NCBI RefSeq assembly: GCF_024448955.1
Contig: NZ_JAMOIH010000014.1
Span: 62,001-126,000 of the forward strand
DNA length: 64,000 bases
DNA from: Stutzerimonas stutzeri
GTDB taxonomy: Bacteria > Pseudomonadota > Gammaproteobacteria > Pseudomonadales > Pseudomonadaceae
Direction of reading: 5' to 3'
This document shows, piece by piece, positions 1-8,884 of the stretch. The position numbers and the translations under genes were made by a program. Numbering within the stretch: the first letter of the stretch is position 1; every line of letters begins with the position of its first letter. The notes under the pieces are model-generated. The model was not told the origin of the DNA. It was given only the letters and a program-made list of their open reading frames with translations, and ran no database searches.

Positions 1-405
1 TACGTCGGCCCGGTCGATCCGGTTGGCGACGAAGTGGTTGGCCCGGCCGGCCCGACTACCGCCACACGCATGGACAAATTCACCCGCCAGATTCTGGAAA
101 GCACCGGCCTCCTGGGCATGATCGGTAAATCCGAGCGCGGTCCCATCGCCATCGATGCGATCAAGGACAACAAGGCCGTGTACCTGATGGCGGTCGGCGG
201 TGCGGCTTATCTGGTCGCCCAGGCGATCAAGAAGTCAAAGGTGCTGGCCTTCGCCGAGCTGGGCATGGAGGCGATATACGAGTTCGAAGTGAAGGATATG
301 CCGGTGACCGTCGCCGTCGACACCAACGGCGAGTCGGTACACATCACCGGGCCTGCAATCTGGCAGAGCAAGATTGCCGAAAACCTGGCGGTTGAAGTGC
401 AATAG
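1..405 (+). CDS. Class I fumarate hydratase, C-terminal part (5' end outside window)
   Basis: The frame is open from the first base and ends at a TAA at 403-405, so only the last 134 residues are present. The visible part is the C-terminal (beta/Fumerase_C) domain of the iron-sulfur class I fumarases: GPTTATRMDKF near the start, the GGAAYL turn and the AELGMEAIYEFEV block. Class I fumarases interconvert fumarate and malate in the TCA cycle using an oxygen-sensitive 4Fe-4S cluster, whose cysteines lie in the missing N-terminal half. The beta subunit of tartrate dehydratase is related, but the continuous upstream frame favours the single-chain fumarase. A strong hairpin terminator follows. The call is firm for the family and weaker for the exact substrate. 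Confidence 0.9.
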   Translation, partial: YVGPVDPVGDEVVGPAGPTTATRMDKFTRQILESTGLLGMIGKSERGPIAIDAIKDNKAVYLMAVGGAAYLVAQAIKKSKVLAFAELGMEAIYEFEVKDMPVTVAVDTNGESVHITGPAIWQSKIAENLAVEVQ

Positions 406-446
406 CTTCAACTAGGTGCCGCTATTGCCGGCTCAGAGTGATGACG

Positions 447-477
447 AACCCCGCTATTTAGCGGGGTTTCGTTTTTC
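447..477 (+). terminator. Rho-independent terminator of the fumarase gene
   Basis: A perfect 8-bp stem (447-454 with 461-468, AACCCCGC/GCGGGGTT) closes a 6-base loop and is followed by a T-rich run (TTTCGTTTTT). It sits 42 bases after the fumarase stop. Confidence 0.9.
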
Positions 478-596
478 AGGCATACCGTTTTTTGAATGAC
501 CTACCTTGCAAGATCCATGAGCACCGACGGGCCCCATGGATGAGCTTCGCCGCGGGTCGCGCCTCCCACCGGTTTGGCGCATGTCTCGGGAGCTGC

Positions 597-624
597 TGTA
601 GGAGGCCGCCCTCAGGGCGAAGCG
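597..624. repeat. REP-like palindromic remnant
   Basis: TGTAGGAGGCCGCCCTCAGGGCGAAG has the layout of Pseudomonas REP units: a TGTAGGAG head followed by a short GC palindrome (CGCCCT-C-AGGGCG, 607-619). It is a single half unit in the gap after the fumarase terminator. Confidence 0.5.
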
Positions 625-681
625 TTTGCTTTTCAGAGTTCGATTTCGTTTGCCGAGAAAATCACTCGCAGCAACACGACG

Positions 682-903
682 TCATTGCGAGGCTCGCCGC
701 AGCTGGATGAACAGCGCCTCGACTTTCGCGCGCGCCCACGGCGTCTTACGCAGGAAGGTCAGGCTCGACTTGATGCTGGGGTCGCTTCTGAAGCAGCGGA
801 TATCGACCCGCTCCGCCAAGCCCTCCCAACCATAGTGCGCATGCAGCGCGACCAATATGGATTCCAGCGTCATGCCGTGCAGCGGATCTTTCGGTTGAGT
901 CAT
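682..903 (-). CDS. VF530 family (DUF2132) small DNA-binding-like protein
   Basis: A 73-residue protein starting [10 protein letters not shown]. It carries the compact signature of the VF530/DUF2132 family: [29 protein letters not shown], with [19 protein letters not shown] downstream. The family is small and widespread in proteobacteria; a solved member (VF530 of Aliivibrio fischeri) suggested double-stranded DNA binding, but the cellular role is unknown. I chose the ATG at 901-903 because family members begin just before this motif; the frame stays open to 975, which would add 24 unrelated residues. No strong ribosome site is visible. It is a single gene facing the fumarase terminator. Confidence 0.75.
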   Translation of the reverse strand: MTQPKDPLHGMTLESILVALHAHYGWEGLAERVDIRCFRSDPSIKSSLTFLRKTPWARAKVEALFIQLRRASQ

Positions 904-1040
904 CAGGGTCTCGGTGTCGAGCAGAAAGCTGTGGATTGAAACGAAAAGGCTCGCCAGCGCGGCACTGCTATTCACTTAGGAAACGCTTTGCTCCTTGTGC
1001 AGGATTGCAGCGTTTTTCTGGCCTAAGCGAACCCCGCGGC

Positions 1041-1121
1041 CCTGTGGGAGCGAGGGGGACGCTGAGTCTTTGCTCGCAAACTTTTGCGTGGCCGATTCGC
1101 GAGCGAGCTCGCTCCTACAGG
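1041..1121. repeat. REP-type inverted repeat (CCTGTGGGAGCGA...)
   Basis: The arms CCTGTGGGAGCGA (1041-1053) and TCGCTCCTACAGG (1109-1121) pair over 13 bp with one G-T wobble, around inner copies of the GCGAGCGAGCTCGC motif. This is the common Pseudomonas 'TGTAGGAGCGAGC' REP pair, lying between two minus-strand genes. Confidence 0.75.
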
Positions 1122-1195
1122 CAGGGCTATCACCGTGGTGCTCTTAAAGCGAACAGCATTACCGCCGGAGCGGCCCCTCGTAAGCGGGCCGTATC

Positions 1196-1777
1196 TTACA
1201 GGCTGATACGCGTACCGAGCAGTTCCAGAAATGCCGCCAGCCAGGCCGGATGCGCTGGCCAAGCCGGTGCCGTGACCAGGTTGCCTTCGGTATGCGCCTG
1301 ATCGACCGGGATATCCACGAACTCACCGCCGGCCAGCTTCACCTCCGGCGCACAAGCCGGATAGGCGCTGCAGGCGCGCCCCTTCAGCACGCCCGCGGCG
1401 GCGAGCAACTGAGCGCCATGGCAAACCGCAGCGATCGGCTTTTTCGCGTCGTCGAACGCCCGAACCAGATTGCATACCTGCTCGTTCAGCCGCAGGTATT
1501 CGGGGGCGCGACCGCCAGGTATCACCAGCGCGTCGTACTCTTCGGCACGCACCGAAGCGAAATCGAAGTTCAGCGCAAAATTGTGGCCGGGTTTCTCGCT
1601 ATAGGTCTGATCGCCTTCGAAGTCGTGAATCGCGGTGCGCACCGTGTCGCCCGCCTTTTTATCCGGGCAGACGGCATGCACGCTGTGCCCGACCATCTGC
1701 AGCGCCTGGAACGGCACCATGGTTTCGTAATCTTCGACGTAATCGCCAACCAGCATCAGAATCTTCTTCGCAGCCAT
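1196..1777 (-). CDS. DJ-1/PfpI family protein
   Basis: A 193-residue single-domain protein of the DJ-1/PfpI class. The nucleophile elbow [10 protein letters not shown] holds the conserved cysteine, followed by a histidine as in PfpI/YhbO-type members, and an acidic residue in the N-terminal VEDYE motif can support it. The [11 protein letters not shown] segment is also typical. Family members have been described as proteases, glyoxalase III or stress chaperones; the substrate cannot be told from sequence. Length is close to the family norm (170-190). It stands alone, 43 bp from the end of clsB and on the same strand, so co-transcription as clsB followed by this gene is possible. Confidence 0.85.
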   Translation of the reverse strand: MAAKKILMLVGDYVEDYETMVPFQALQMVGHSVHAVCPDKKAGDTVRTAIHDFEGDQTYSEKPGHNFALNFDFASVRAEEYDALVIPGGRAPEYLRLNEQVCNLVRAFDDAKKPIAAVCHGAQLLAAAGVLKGRACSAYPACAPEVKLAGGEFVDIPVDQAHTEGNLVTAPAWPAHPAWLAAFLELLGTRISL

Positions 1778-1820
1778 CGAAACACACTCCCAGTCAGTGA
1801 TGGTTAACGGCCAACGCCGG

Positions 1821-2984
1821 TCAGCCGCTTCGGTTGAATATGTTGATCACCAGTCGATCGAGTAACCCCCACATTCTTTGATAAAGGCGCAGGCGCAGCG
1901 GGCGGGCATGCCAACGTTGCAGGTCGATCTCCAAGCTGTGTGAAAAGTCTCGCTCGAAGCTCTCCGCCACCGCAGTGCTGAGCGATTTATCAAGCGCCTC
2001 GAGGTTGGCTTCCAGATTCCAGCGCAGATTCCAGTGATCGAAGTTGCACGACCCGATGCTGACCCAGTCGTCGACCAATACCACTTTCAAGTGCAGAAAG
2101 TGTGGCTGATATTCATGAATACGCACGCCGGCCCGCAGCAGTCGCGGGTAGTAGCGCTGGCCGGCGTAGCGCACCGACGGGTGATCGGTGTTGCGACTGG
2201 TCAGAAGCAGCCGCACTTCGACGCCGCGCCTCGCCGCTCGCATCAGCTCGCGGCGAACTCTGCCCGTGGGCAGGAAGTAAGGTGTCGCCAGCCAAATGCG
2301 CCGTTCGGCGCGCTGCAGGTTTCGCAGCAGGCTATGAAGGATGTCGCTGTGCTGCCGCGCCGCCGCGTAGGCAACCCGTCCCATTCCCTCTCCGCCACGT
2401 GGATTGGCCGGAATTTTCGGAAGCCGTTGCGGCAGTGGCAACTGCCAGATGCGGCGTTTCAGGCACAGCGTCCATTGCGCGTCGAACAGCCGCCGCCAGT
2501 CCTCAATCAAGGGTCCTGCGATTTCCACCATCGCCTCGTGCCAGTGTTCGTCCGGCTTGGATGGGTTCCAGAATTCGTCGGTCGCTCCGGTACCGCCGAC
2601 GAAGCAGCAGCTGTCATCGATGATGATCAACTTGCGATGGTCGCGGTGCAGGTTGCGGAATCGCAGCCGCAGTTTCAGCGGGTTGTACTGACGCAGCTCG
2701 ACGCCCGCATCGCATAGCCGCTGCCGCGCCGTCTGCCCCAGCTTCAAACAGCCGAAGCCATCGAACAGGCAGCGCACCCTCACACCACGCGTGGCCGCAG
2801 CCGCCAATGCATCGATCAGCAGATCGGCGCACTGGCCGTCTTCTACCAGATAAAGCTCGACGTCGATCCGTCGCTCTGCCGCCTCGATGCACTGCAACAT
2901 TCGCGGAAAGAATGCCGGGCCGTCGATCAGCAGGCGAAAGCGATTGCCGTCTCGCCAGGGGAAGATCTCCCCGGCGAGCATCAT
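1821..2984 (-). CDS. clsB: Cardiolipin synthase ClsB-type phospholipase D
   Basis: A 387-residue protein with two phospholipase-D active sites. The first HKD motif is [12 protein letters not shown] with a following GGTGATDEF; the second is [22 protein letters not shown]. This layout, with no N-terminal membrane segments, matches ClsB (YbhO) rather than ClsA, which begins with two transmembrane helices. The enzyme would make cardiolipin from phosphatidylglycerol at the inner membrane; ClsB can also make phosphatidylglycerol from phosphatidylethanolamine. Two adjacent ATG codons (2984 and 2981) follow an AGGGATG ribosome site; I use the upstream one. The gene upstream on the same strand is the acyl-CoA dehydrogenase-like gene, 211 bp away. 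Confidence 0.88.
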   Translation of the reverse strand: MMLAGEIFPWRDGNRFRLLIDGPAFFPRMLQCIEAAERRIDVELYLVEDGQCADLLIDALAAAATRGVRVRCLFDGFGCLKLGQTARQRLCDAGVELRQYNPLKLRLRFRNLHRDHRKLIIIDDSCCFVGGTGATDEFWNPSKPDEHWHEAMVEIAGPLIEDWRRLFDAQWTLCLKRRIWQLPLPQRLPKIPANPRGGEGMGRVAYAAARQHSDILHSLLRNLQRAERRIWLATPYFLPTGRVRRELMRAARRGVEVRLLLTSRNTDHPSVRYAGQRYYPRLLRAGVRIHEYQPHFLHLKVVLVDDWVSIGSCNFDHWNLRWNLEANLEALDKSLSTAVAESFERDFSHSLEIDLQRWHARPLRLRLYQRMWGLLDRLVINIFNRSG

Positions 2985-3195
2985 GCGCGGCGCATCCCTG
3001 CGAACAAGGTCGCGCTCCGAAGGCGGGTTTCGATACAGCGGGTAGGCATTGAATTCCTTGTCCTGATGGATACTCGGTGACGCGCTTTTTGTACAAACAG
3101 CGCCTGATGCGGAGCAACTGCCGATACCGTTGCGGCACGCCTGTTATAGGTTCGTACGGCGGCGCAGAGTTCCGCGGCGGCGCCTTGCGTTGCAC

Positions 3196-4104
3196 TCAGG
3201 CAGCCGGCGACCCTTCGTCTGCCGTCAGACCAAAGACAGCCGCAGCCCGGGCCTGGCGCGTGGATCGAGCGCCGTGCGCCAGTTGCAACACACCACGGTC
3301 TCGCTGCCACAAGCGCATCCACGGTTCGGGTCCGCTGGCCAGCGCCGCGTCGAGCTCGTGTGCCAATGCCTCGAATTGCAGATTGAGCGAAGCCAGCAGC
3401 AGGTGCGTGGCGGCTTCGGCCGGGGGCAATCGTGCGACCTCCGCCGCCCCTCCCAGTACGCCAAGCAGAAGAAGTTGCAATCGCTGCGGCCAGCCACACT
3501 CCAGGCCTACCCCGAATAGCCAACTGGCGAGCGCCGCCAATACGTACAAATCTTCCAGGGTGCGAAAGGGTTTGACGTAGTCGTCCCAGCCGTCGCCGGC
3601 CAGGCGCCGACAGGGCGCCTGATCCAGACGCAGGCGGCCGTGTGCGATGTCTGGTACCAAAGGCAACGGCGGCCGGTCCTCAATGAAAACACCGCGTCCG
3701 CCGCAGCCAACCACGCAAAGGCTCAGCCTGGGGCGGTCACCCGGCGTCTCGTCCCGTGCCGGCACCAATAACCAGGCCGCTGCCGAGCCAGCGATGACGA
3801 AGTCCTTGCTGCCGTTGATTGTCAGCTCGTCCACGCGGGTCTGCATGTCGGCCGGAAGCAGTTTGCGGTTTTCGGTGGCACAGAGTGCGCCGATGCCGTC
3901 GGGCGCGGCGGGCCAGAGCCGGCGTAGCGCGGCCTGGTAGCCCGCCAGAAACGCATACCCAGGCGTTACCGCCAGACGCCCGCCCAGTACCGCCAGCTCG
4001 AAGGAACCGTGCGAGCAGCGCGACTGCAGTTCAGCAAACCAGTCATCCGGTGCAGCGGGTTCAGACAGACGATGCAGCGGGCCAAGCAGCTCGTGCCAGG
4101 GCAT
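3196..4104 (-). CDS. Short acyl-CoA dehydrogenase-like protein
   Basis: A 302-residue protein resembling the middle and C-terminal parts of acyl-CoA dehydrogenases: PGYAFLAGYQAALRRL, then ALCATEN, the beta-domain motif TINGSKDFVIAG, and a helical C-terminal half. Normal family members are 380-400 residues. Here the N-terminal helical domain is shortened and I cannot point to a convincing catalytic glutamate, so activity is doubtful. The start is well supported: AGGAG precedes the ATG at 4104. It may be a divergent dehydrogenase or a structural paralogue with another role. It is followed by clsB on the same strand, which hints at lipid metabolism, but this is inference. Confidence 0.65.
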   Translation of the reverse strand: MPWHELLGPLHRLSEPAAPDDWFAELQSRCSHGSFELAVLGGRLAVTPGYAFLAGYQAALRRLWPAAPDGIGALCATENRKLLPADMQTRVDELTINGSKDFVIAGSAAAWLLVPARDETPGDRPRLSLCVVGCGGRGVFIEDRPPLPLVPDIAHGRLRLDQAPCRRLAGDGWDDYVKPFRTLEDLYVLAALASWLFGVGLECGWPQRLQLLLLGVLGGAAEVARLPPAEAATHLLLASLNLQFEALAHELDAALASGPEPWMRLWQRDRGVLQLAHGARSTRQARAAAVFGLTADEGSPAA

Positions 4105-4481
4105 GGGGCGATCTCCTGCGGATTAGCCAATGGGTACGGCAATGGCAATGCCATCGTTCAACCATCACCGATCCGTAACAGCGGTAACCCGCCTCTTTCC
4201 AAGCAGAGCCGTTTGTCACCGATTAACGGGACGCCAACCATAACAATCGCACGTTGCGAATGCATCGCCACTGCAAAGCCCATCAAGGCGCATCCAGAAG
4301 GCAGGCATAAGCTTGCGGGCAACGCGCCGGCATGGGCCACTTGCGCTGCGCAGGGCCAATCCCTGCGCTACCGGGTATGAACGAAGAGATCGACGCACAA
4401 CTGTAAAGTGCCGAAGTCGAGCCGGGCCGCGACGACATCCGAAGGCAAGCTGAGCGCTGAACGCGCTGCTAAACTCGCCGC
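4105..4481. other. Intergenic gap without a recognised gene
   Basis: This 377-bp gap separates two divergent genes. I see no coding frame with a ribosome site, no convincing hairpin and no repeat. It presumably carries the promoters of both genes. Confidence 0.5.
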
Positions 4482-5066
4482 ATGAATTATCTCGCACACC
4501 TTCACCTCGGCGGCCCGCAGCCGGGCGAACTGCTTGGCAGCCTGTATGGCGATTTCGTCAAGGGTTCCTTGCAGGGTCGCTGGCCCGCCGATATCGAAGC
4601 CGGCATTCGCCTGCATCGGCAGATTGATGCGTTCACCGACAGCCATCCACTCGTACTACAGGCCAAGCAACGCTTTCCCAGCGAACGGCGACGCTATGCC
4701 GGCATCTTGATCGATCTGTTCTTCGACCACTGCCTGGCCGCGCATTGGCACGACTACGCCGATGAGCCATTGCGGGACTTCACCGCTCGTGTCTATCGGA
4801 TTCTACGAGAGGAAGCCGAACTGCCCGGCAAGCTGGCGCTGATAGTGCCACGCATGACCGCTCAGGACTGGCTCGGCAGCTACCGGGATTTCGCCGTGAT
4901 GGAACAGGTAGTGGCCGGTATGAGTAGCCGGCTGTCACGCCCGCAAGGTCTCGCGGGCGGGTTCGCGGAGCTGGAACGGCTCTATGAACCGCTCCAGCAA
5001 GATTTCCGCGACTTCTACCCGCAGCTGCAGGCATTCGTTCGGCTCAGCGACACCAACACGACGTAA
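4482..5066 (+). CDS. acpH: Acyl carrier protein phosphodiesterase
   Basis: A 194-residue protein matching AcpH, which removes the 4'-phosphopantetheine arm from holo-ACP. It has the family opening MNYLAHLHL, the GSLYGDFVKG motif with the metal-binding aspartate, the LHRQIDAFTDSHP motif, and the RYAGILIDLFFDHCLA motif; these His and Asp residues form the HD-like metal site. Length is the family norm. The ribosome site is weak. The stop lies four bases from the stop of the convergent aldolase gene, so the two transcripts overlap at their 3' ends. Confidence 0.92.
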   Translation: MNYLAHLHLGGPQPGELLGSLYGDFVKGSLQGRWPADIEAGIRLHRQIDAFTDSHPLVLQAKQRFPSERRRYAGILIDLFFDHCLAAHWHDYADEPLRDFTARVYRILREEAELPGKLALIVPRMTAQDWLGSYRDFAVMEQVVAGMSSRLSRPQGLAGGFAELERLYEPLQQDFRDFYPQLQAFVRLSDTNTT

Positions 5067-5069
5067 TCG

Positions 5070-5846
5070 TCAGCTGTCGTAACCAGGGCACTGCTGATCG
5101 AGCTTGCGCAACAGCGCCGGCCACGCCAGCGCGCCGCCCATGCCCACCTTGCTGCGCGTGACTCCAGCGGCCATGGCTTTGGCTCCGGCGAGAATCTGCT
5201 CAGGGATCGGGATCAGCTCGGCGCCACCGGTCTGGGCCATCACCTGTATTTCGCAGGCACGCTGGAAAATGAACATCATCAGGAAGGTATCGGCAATGCT
5301 CCCGCCGCAGGTCATCAGGCCATGATTGTGCAGGAGCATGAAGCCGGTTTCGCCGAGATCGGCCTGCAAACGGGCCTTTTCCTCATGGTTGAGGGCCACG
5401 CCTTCATAGCCATGGGTGGACAGGCTGGCGAGTACGAACAGCGCTTGCTGGCTGATCGGTAAAAGCCCCTGCTTCTGTGCCGACACCGCCACGCCAGCGG
5501 CGGTATGGGTGTGCATCACGCAGGCTACGTCGTGGCGCACCTCATGCACGGCGCTATGGATGGTGTAGCCCGCTGGATTGATGTCGTAGGGCGAATCCAT
5601 CAGCTTGTTGCCGGCCTGATCGATCTTCACCAGGCTGGACGCCGTGATCTCGTGAAACATCAGCCCGTAGGGATTGATCAGGAACTCATCGGTGTCGGGG
5701 ATCTTCGCCGAGATGTGGGTGAAGATCAGATCGTCCCAACCATGCAGGGCAACGAGCCGATAGCAGGCGGCCAAATCGACACGGGCCCGCCATTCGGCGG
5801 CACTGACCTGATTTTTCAGCGATTGGAGCGAATGCAGAGCGGTCAC
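5070..5846 (-). CDS. Class II aldolase/adducin family protein
   Basis: A 258-residue protein of the class II aldolase/adducin fold. The zinc ligands are visible in MHTHTAAG and LLHNHGLMTCG, and the acidic and glycine-rich N-terminal motifs (FTHISAKIP, INPYGLMF) are in place. Enzymes of this type retro-aldol cleave or epimerise sugar phosphates, or act on related hydroxy acids; several Pseudomonas members are of unknown substrate. The start is the GTG at 5844-5846, which has a clear AGAAGAGG ribosome site; the frame extends 78 codons further upstream, but those codons have a non-protein-like composition rich in Cys and Arg. Confidence 0.87.
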   Translation of the reverse strand: MTALHSLQSLKNQVSAAEWRARVDLAACYRLVALHGWDDLIFTHISAKIPDTDEFLINPYGLMFHEITASSLVKIDQAGNKLMDSPYDINPAGYTIHSAVHEVRHDVACVMHTHTAAGVAVSAQKQGLLPISQQALFVLASLSTHGYEGVALNHEEKARLQADLGETGFMLLHNHGLMTCGGSIADTFLMMFIFQRACEIQVMAQTGGAELIPIPEQILAGAKAMAAGVTRSKVGMGGALAWPALLRKLDQQCPGYDS

Positions 5847-5949
5847 AGGCACCTCTTCTTGTTGTTTTACGGTGCCCTGAAGTCTAGCCAGCTCCTGCCC
5901 AGTCGGGAGTCGCCTTTGCAGCCAGCCTGATGGCCGCAGAGGACAGCAT

Positions 5950-6402
5950 TCAGCCCCGCAGGGCTGCAGCGAAGCGTTCCAGCCAAGGCTCGGCGTCGCT
6001 TTCGGGCGTGACCGTCTCACTGGCATCGAGGCGCAACATCTCCTGCACCTCGCGCATGCCCAGTTCGGCATAGAGTTCACGAATCAGCTCGCCGCCGCCG
6101 CAGAAGGTATCGCCATAACTGGCGTCGCCCAGCGCGATGACGCCACCCGGCATGCCCTGCCAGGCCGGAACCTGATCGCGGATAGCCGAATACAGCGGAA
6201 TGAAGTTATCGGGCAGCTCACCCATGCCTGTCGTGGCGGTTACGACCAGCAGCGCCTGCGGGCCGAAGTCGAGAATCTGCGAAAGCTGCGCGCGCGGATC
6301 ATGCCAGGCGTCGAAGCCCACCGCTTTCAGCATCGCGGCGGCATGGCGGGCGACGTCTTCGGCTGTGCCGTAGACCGTACCGGAAAGGATGGCGACTTTC
6401 AT
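5950..6402 (-). CDS. MioC-like flavodoxin
   Basis: A 150-residue flavodoxin-domain protein. The FMN phosphate-binding loop is SGTVYGTAEDVA, and the two flanking loops appear as TATTGMGELPDN and LGDASYGDTFCGGG. The size and the absence of any linked reductase domain fit the MioC/YqcA type of short flavodoxin. The electron partner is unknown. GGAG precedes the ATG at 6402. It lies 103 bp upstream of the aldolase start, on the same strand, so the two may share a transcript. Confidence 0.85.
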   Translation of the reverse strand: MKVAILSGTVYGTAEDVARHAAAMLKAVGFDAWHDPRAQLSQILDFGPQALLVVTATTGMGELPDNFIPLYSAIRDQVPAWQGMPGGVIALGDASYGDTFCGGGELIRELYAELGMREVQEMLRLDASETVTPESDAEPWLERFAAALRG

Positions 6403-6635
6403 GATGGGCTCCGTTGCGAATTGAAGCCGAGCATTATGCCGTATTTGGCTGCTATGCCCCGCCTGCGTAGCGCTACGCTGATAGCGTCGGGCGTAAACCC
6501 GATGAAGGAAGTGAATTAATCGCTAAGGACGTTGTCGCACCTCGGTCCTGACAGAGGATTTGCGGACGCAGCCACAGATGCGTGCCAGCGCGACGAAGGC
6601 ATGGGCAGGCCTGCTGCCATTGAGAGGGAAATCTG

Positions 6636-7280
6636 ATGCCAGAAAAGACCGTACTCACCAGCGCCGAGCTGGCGTATATCAATCAGCTCACAAGCGGCCC
6701 GCAAACCGAGTCGGGCGAAGCGCGAGCCGGCTTTCAGCTTGACGGCGGTGAGCGCGCCAACAGCCTGCTTCTGCAGCTTGCAGCGAAAGCCAACCTGACG
6801 CTCGACGCGGAGTTCGATGACTACTACCTGTCGTTCCCGCTGCAGCTGGCGCGCGACGAGCTCCAGACAGTCCGGCTGCAGCTCGCACCACCCACCATAT
6901 ACGAGCGCGGGCCGGTTCTTCGCGCCTGGCGCCTGCACCTGGATGAACCCCTTCCGCTGCTTTCCGATCAGGGTGACGAGACCGCGCTGAGCGTCCATGA
7001 ATTGTCACCCAACGGGCTGCTGGTGGATGCCGGCCCCCAAAAAGCGCCCAAGCATCTGCATATGCGTCTGGCGCTGCCTGGCGAGGCGCCCTTCATGATC
7101 GATGCACGCCGCGTACGCGTTGCCGAAGACGGGATGGCGGCATACGAAGTCGAACACTCTCGGGACAAGGACGCCGAACGGATTCGTTCGTATCTTTACG
7201 AACAACATCAGCGCCTGCATCCAGAGCTGCAGCCGGAACTTCCGGTCGACATGCTCGTCGACGCACCCGCCCATCCGTAG
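6636..7280 (+). CDS. PilZ-domain-like protein
   Basis: A 214-residue soluble protein preceded by a GAGAGGG ribosome site. The C-terminal half looks like a PilZ domain: the VHELSPNGLLVD segment matches the (D/N)xSxxG core and is followed by beta-strand-rich sequence (RLALPGEAPFMIDARRVRV). The N-terminal half resembles the YcgR-like flagellar-brake module seen in Pseudomonas proteins of this size. An Arg-rich c-di-GMP-binding motif before the barrel is not clear, so ligand binding is uncertain. It precedes folM on the same strand after 110 bp. Confidence 0.6.
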   Translation: MPEKTVLTSAELAYINQLTSGPQTESGEARAGFQLDGGERANSLLLQLAAKANLTLDAEFDDYYLSFPLQLARDELQTVRLQLAPPTIYERGPVLRAWRLHLDEPLPLLSDQGDETALSVHELSPNGLLVDAGPQKAPKHLHMRLALPGEAPFMIDARRVRVAEDGMAAYEVEHSRDKDAERIRSYLYEQHQRLHPELQPELPVDMLVDAPAHP

Positions 7281-7390
7281 GGTTTTGCGGTACTGCCATA
7301 AAGCACCCTCGTGTAAGCTGACGGACCTCGTAGCGCCAGCATCGCAGCCGTGCGCGATCGTTTCCCATCGTCAGCCGCCCCCGGAAAAAC

Positions 7391-8101
7391 ATGACCCAGC
7401 CAACGGCCCCAATCCTGATTACCGGTGCCGGCCAACGCATCGGCCTGCATTGCGCTGAACGCTTGCTCGATGACGGGCAGCCGGTGATTGTCACGTATCG
7501 AACAGATCGACCGAGTCTCGAGCGGCTACGTGAACGCGGCGTCGTGACCTTGCAGGCCGATTTTTCCGGAGCGGACGGCATTAATGCTTTTATCGCGGCT
7601 CTCAAACAGCAGACCCGCAGCCTGCGTGCGATCGTCCACAACGCATCGGACTGGCTTCCCGAGACGCAGGGCGCGGAAGCCGAGGTGTTCCAGCGCATGT
7701 TCGAGGTGCATATGCTCGCGCCCTACCTGATCAACCTCAACTGCGCGGAACTGCTACGGTACGGAGGCCCAGCCGATATCATCCACATCGGCGACGATGT
7801 GACACGTATCGGCAGCAAGAAGCACATCGCCTACGCCGCCAGCAAAGCCGGACTGGACAACCTCACCCTTTCGTTTGCCGCCAGCCTGGCCCCGACCATC
7901 AAGGTCAATGGCATCGCCCCGGCCCTGATACAGTTCAACTCGGGCGATGACGAGGAGTATCGGCGCAAGGCGCTGGCAAAATCCGCGCTGGGTATCGAGC
8001 CCGGCGCCGAGGTGATCTACCAGAGCCTGCGTTATCTGCTCGATAATCCCTACGTCACCGGCACCACACTGACCGTCAATGGCGGCCGTCATTTGATCTG
8101 A
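7391..8101 (+). CDS. folM: Dihydromonapterin reductase
   Basis: A 236-residue short-chain dehydrogenase. It has the nucleotide-binding GAGQRIG turn near the N-terminus and the catalytic YAASKAG motif (Tyr and Lys). FolM reduces dihydromonapterin to tetrahydromonapterin, the cofactor used by phenylalanine hydroxylase in Pseudomonas, and it can reduce dihydrofolate weakly. The assignment over generic SDRs rests on the N-terminal ITGAGQRIGLHCAE, the size, and above all folX starting 15 bases after its stop. The two genes form an obvious operon. Confidence 0.88.
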   Translation: MTQPTAPILITGAGQRIGLHCAERLLDDGQPVIVTYRTDRPSLERLRERGVVTLQADFSGADGINAFIAALKQQTRSLRAIVHNASDWLPETQGAEAEVFQRMFEVHMLAPYLINLNCAELLRYGGPADIIHIGDDVTRIGSKKHIAYAASKAGLDNLTLSFAASLAPTIKVNGIAPALIQFNSGDDEEYRRKALAKSALGIEPGAEVIYQSLRYLLDNPYVTGTTLTVNGGRHLI

Positions 8102-8116
8102 TTGCGAAGGAACCCC

Positions 8117-8491
8117 ATGCCTAGACTGGAACCCGCCATGGCGCGCATCCGCGTCAAAGATCTGCGACTACGCACCTTCATCGGTATCAAGGAAGAGGAA
8201 ATCCTCAACCAGCAGGACGTGCTGATCAATTTGACGATGCTTTATCCCGCGGCCGACGCCGTGCGCGACAATGACATCGAATACGCATTGAATTACCGCA
8301 CCATCACCAAGGCGATCATCCAGCACGTCGAAAACAATCGCTTCGCCCTTCTCGAGCGGCTCACCCAGGAAATTCTCGACCTGGTCATGGAGCATCCGCA
8401 GGTGCGCTACGCCGAGGTCGAGGTGGACAAACCCCACGCGCTGCGCTTCGCCGAATCGGTTTCGATCACGCTGGCCGCGCATCGCGACTGA
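8117..8491 (+). CDS. folX: Dihydroneopterin triphosphate 2'-epimerase
   Basis: A 124-residue member of the FolB/FolX fold: [19 protein letters not shown] at the start, the central [14 protein letters not shown] block, and the C-terminal [17 protein letters not shown]. FolX converts dihydroneopterin triphosphate to the monapterin isomer, feeding FolM directly upstream. I place the start at the ATG at 8117, with GAAGGA 6 bases before it; an in-frame TTG at 8102 is less likely. FolB (dihydroneopterin aldolase) is the main alternative, but the longer N-terminus and the folM neighbour favour FolX. Confidence 0.88.
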   Translation: MPRLEPAMARIRVKDLRLRTFIGIKEEEILNQQDVLINLTMLYPAADAVRDNDIEYALNYRTITKAIIQHVENNRFALLERLTQEILDLVMEHPQVRYAEVEVDKPHALRFAESVSITLAAHRD

Positions 8492-8590
8492 GCATTCTGC
8501 CCAGGCAAGGCGGATCGGCGTCGCTGTCTGGCCCATGGCAACCACCGAGGTTATGATCCGCCCACGTCTGCAACGCCGAGGCCCCATGAC

Positions 8591-8884
8591 ATGAATGATC
8601 AACAACGCACCGAACTCGAAGCCGCCGCCTTCCGCCGCCTGGTCCAGCATCTGCGCAGCCGTCCCGATGCGCAGAACATCGACCTTATGAACCTGGCTGG
8701 CTTCTGCCGCAACTGTCTGTCGAAGTGGTACAAGGCCGCTGGCGACGATCTGGATATCGAAGTCAGCCTCGACGAAGCGCGCGAAGAGGTTTATGGAATG
8801 CCCTACGCCGAATGGAAGAAGCGCTATCAAAAGGAAGCCACACCCGAGCAGCAGGCCGCCTTCGACAAGGGGCAAAATTCATGA
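8591..8884 (+). CDS. DUF1244 domain protein
   Basis: A 97-residue protein of the DUF1244 family, recognised from the conserved block DLMNLAGFCRNCLSKWY and the following EVYGMPYAEWKK. Two cysteines (FCRNC) are conserved. No function is established; a small helical fold is known from structural genomics. The gene ends in ATGA shared with the start of the HopJ-like gene, which indicates translational coupling. Confidence 0.85.
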   Translation: MNDQQRTELEAAAFRRLVQHLRSRPDAQNIDLMNLAGFCRNCLSKWYKAAGDDLDIEVSLDEAREEVYGMPYAEWKKRYQKEATPEQQAAFDKGQNS

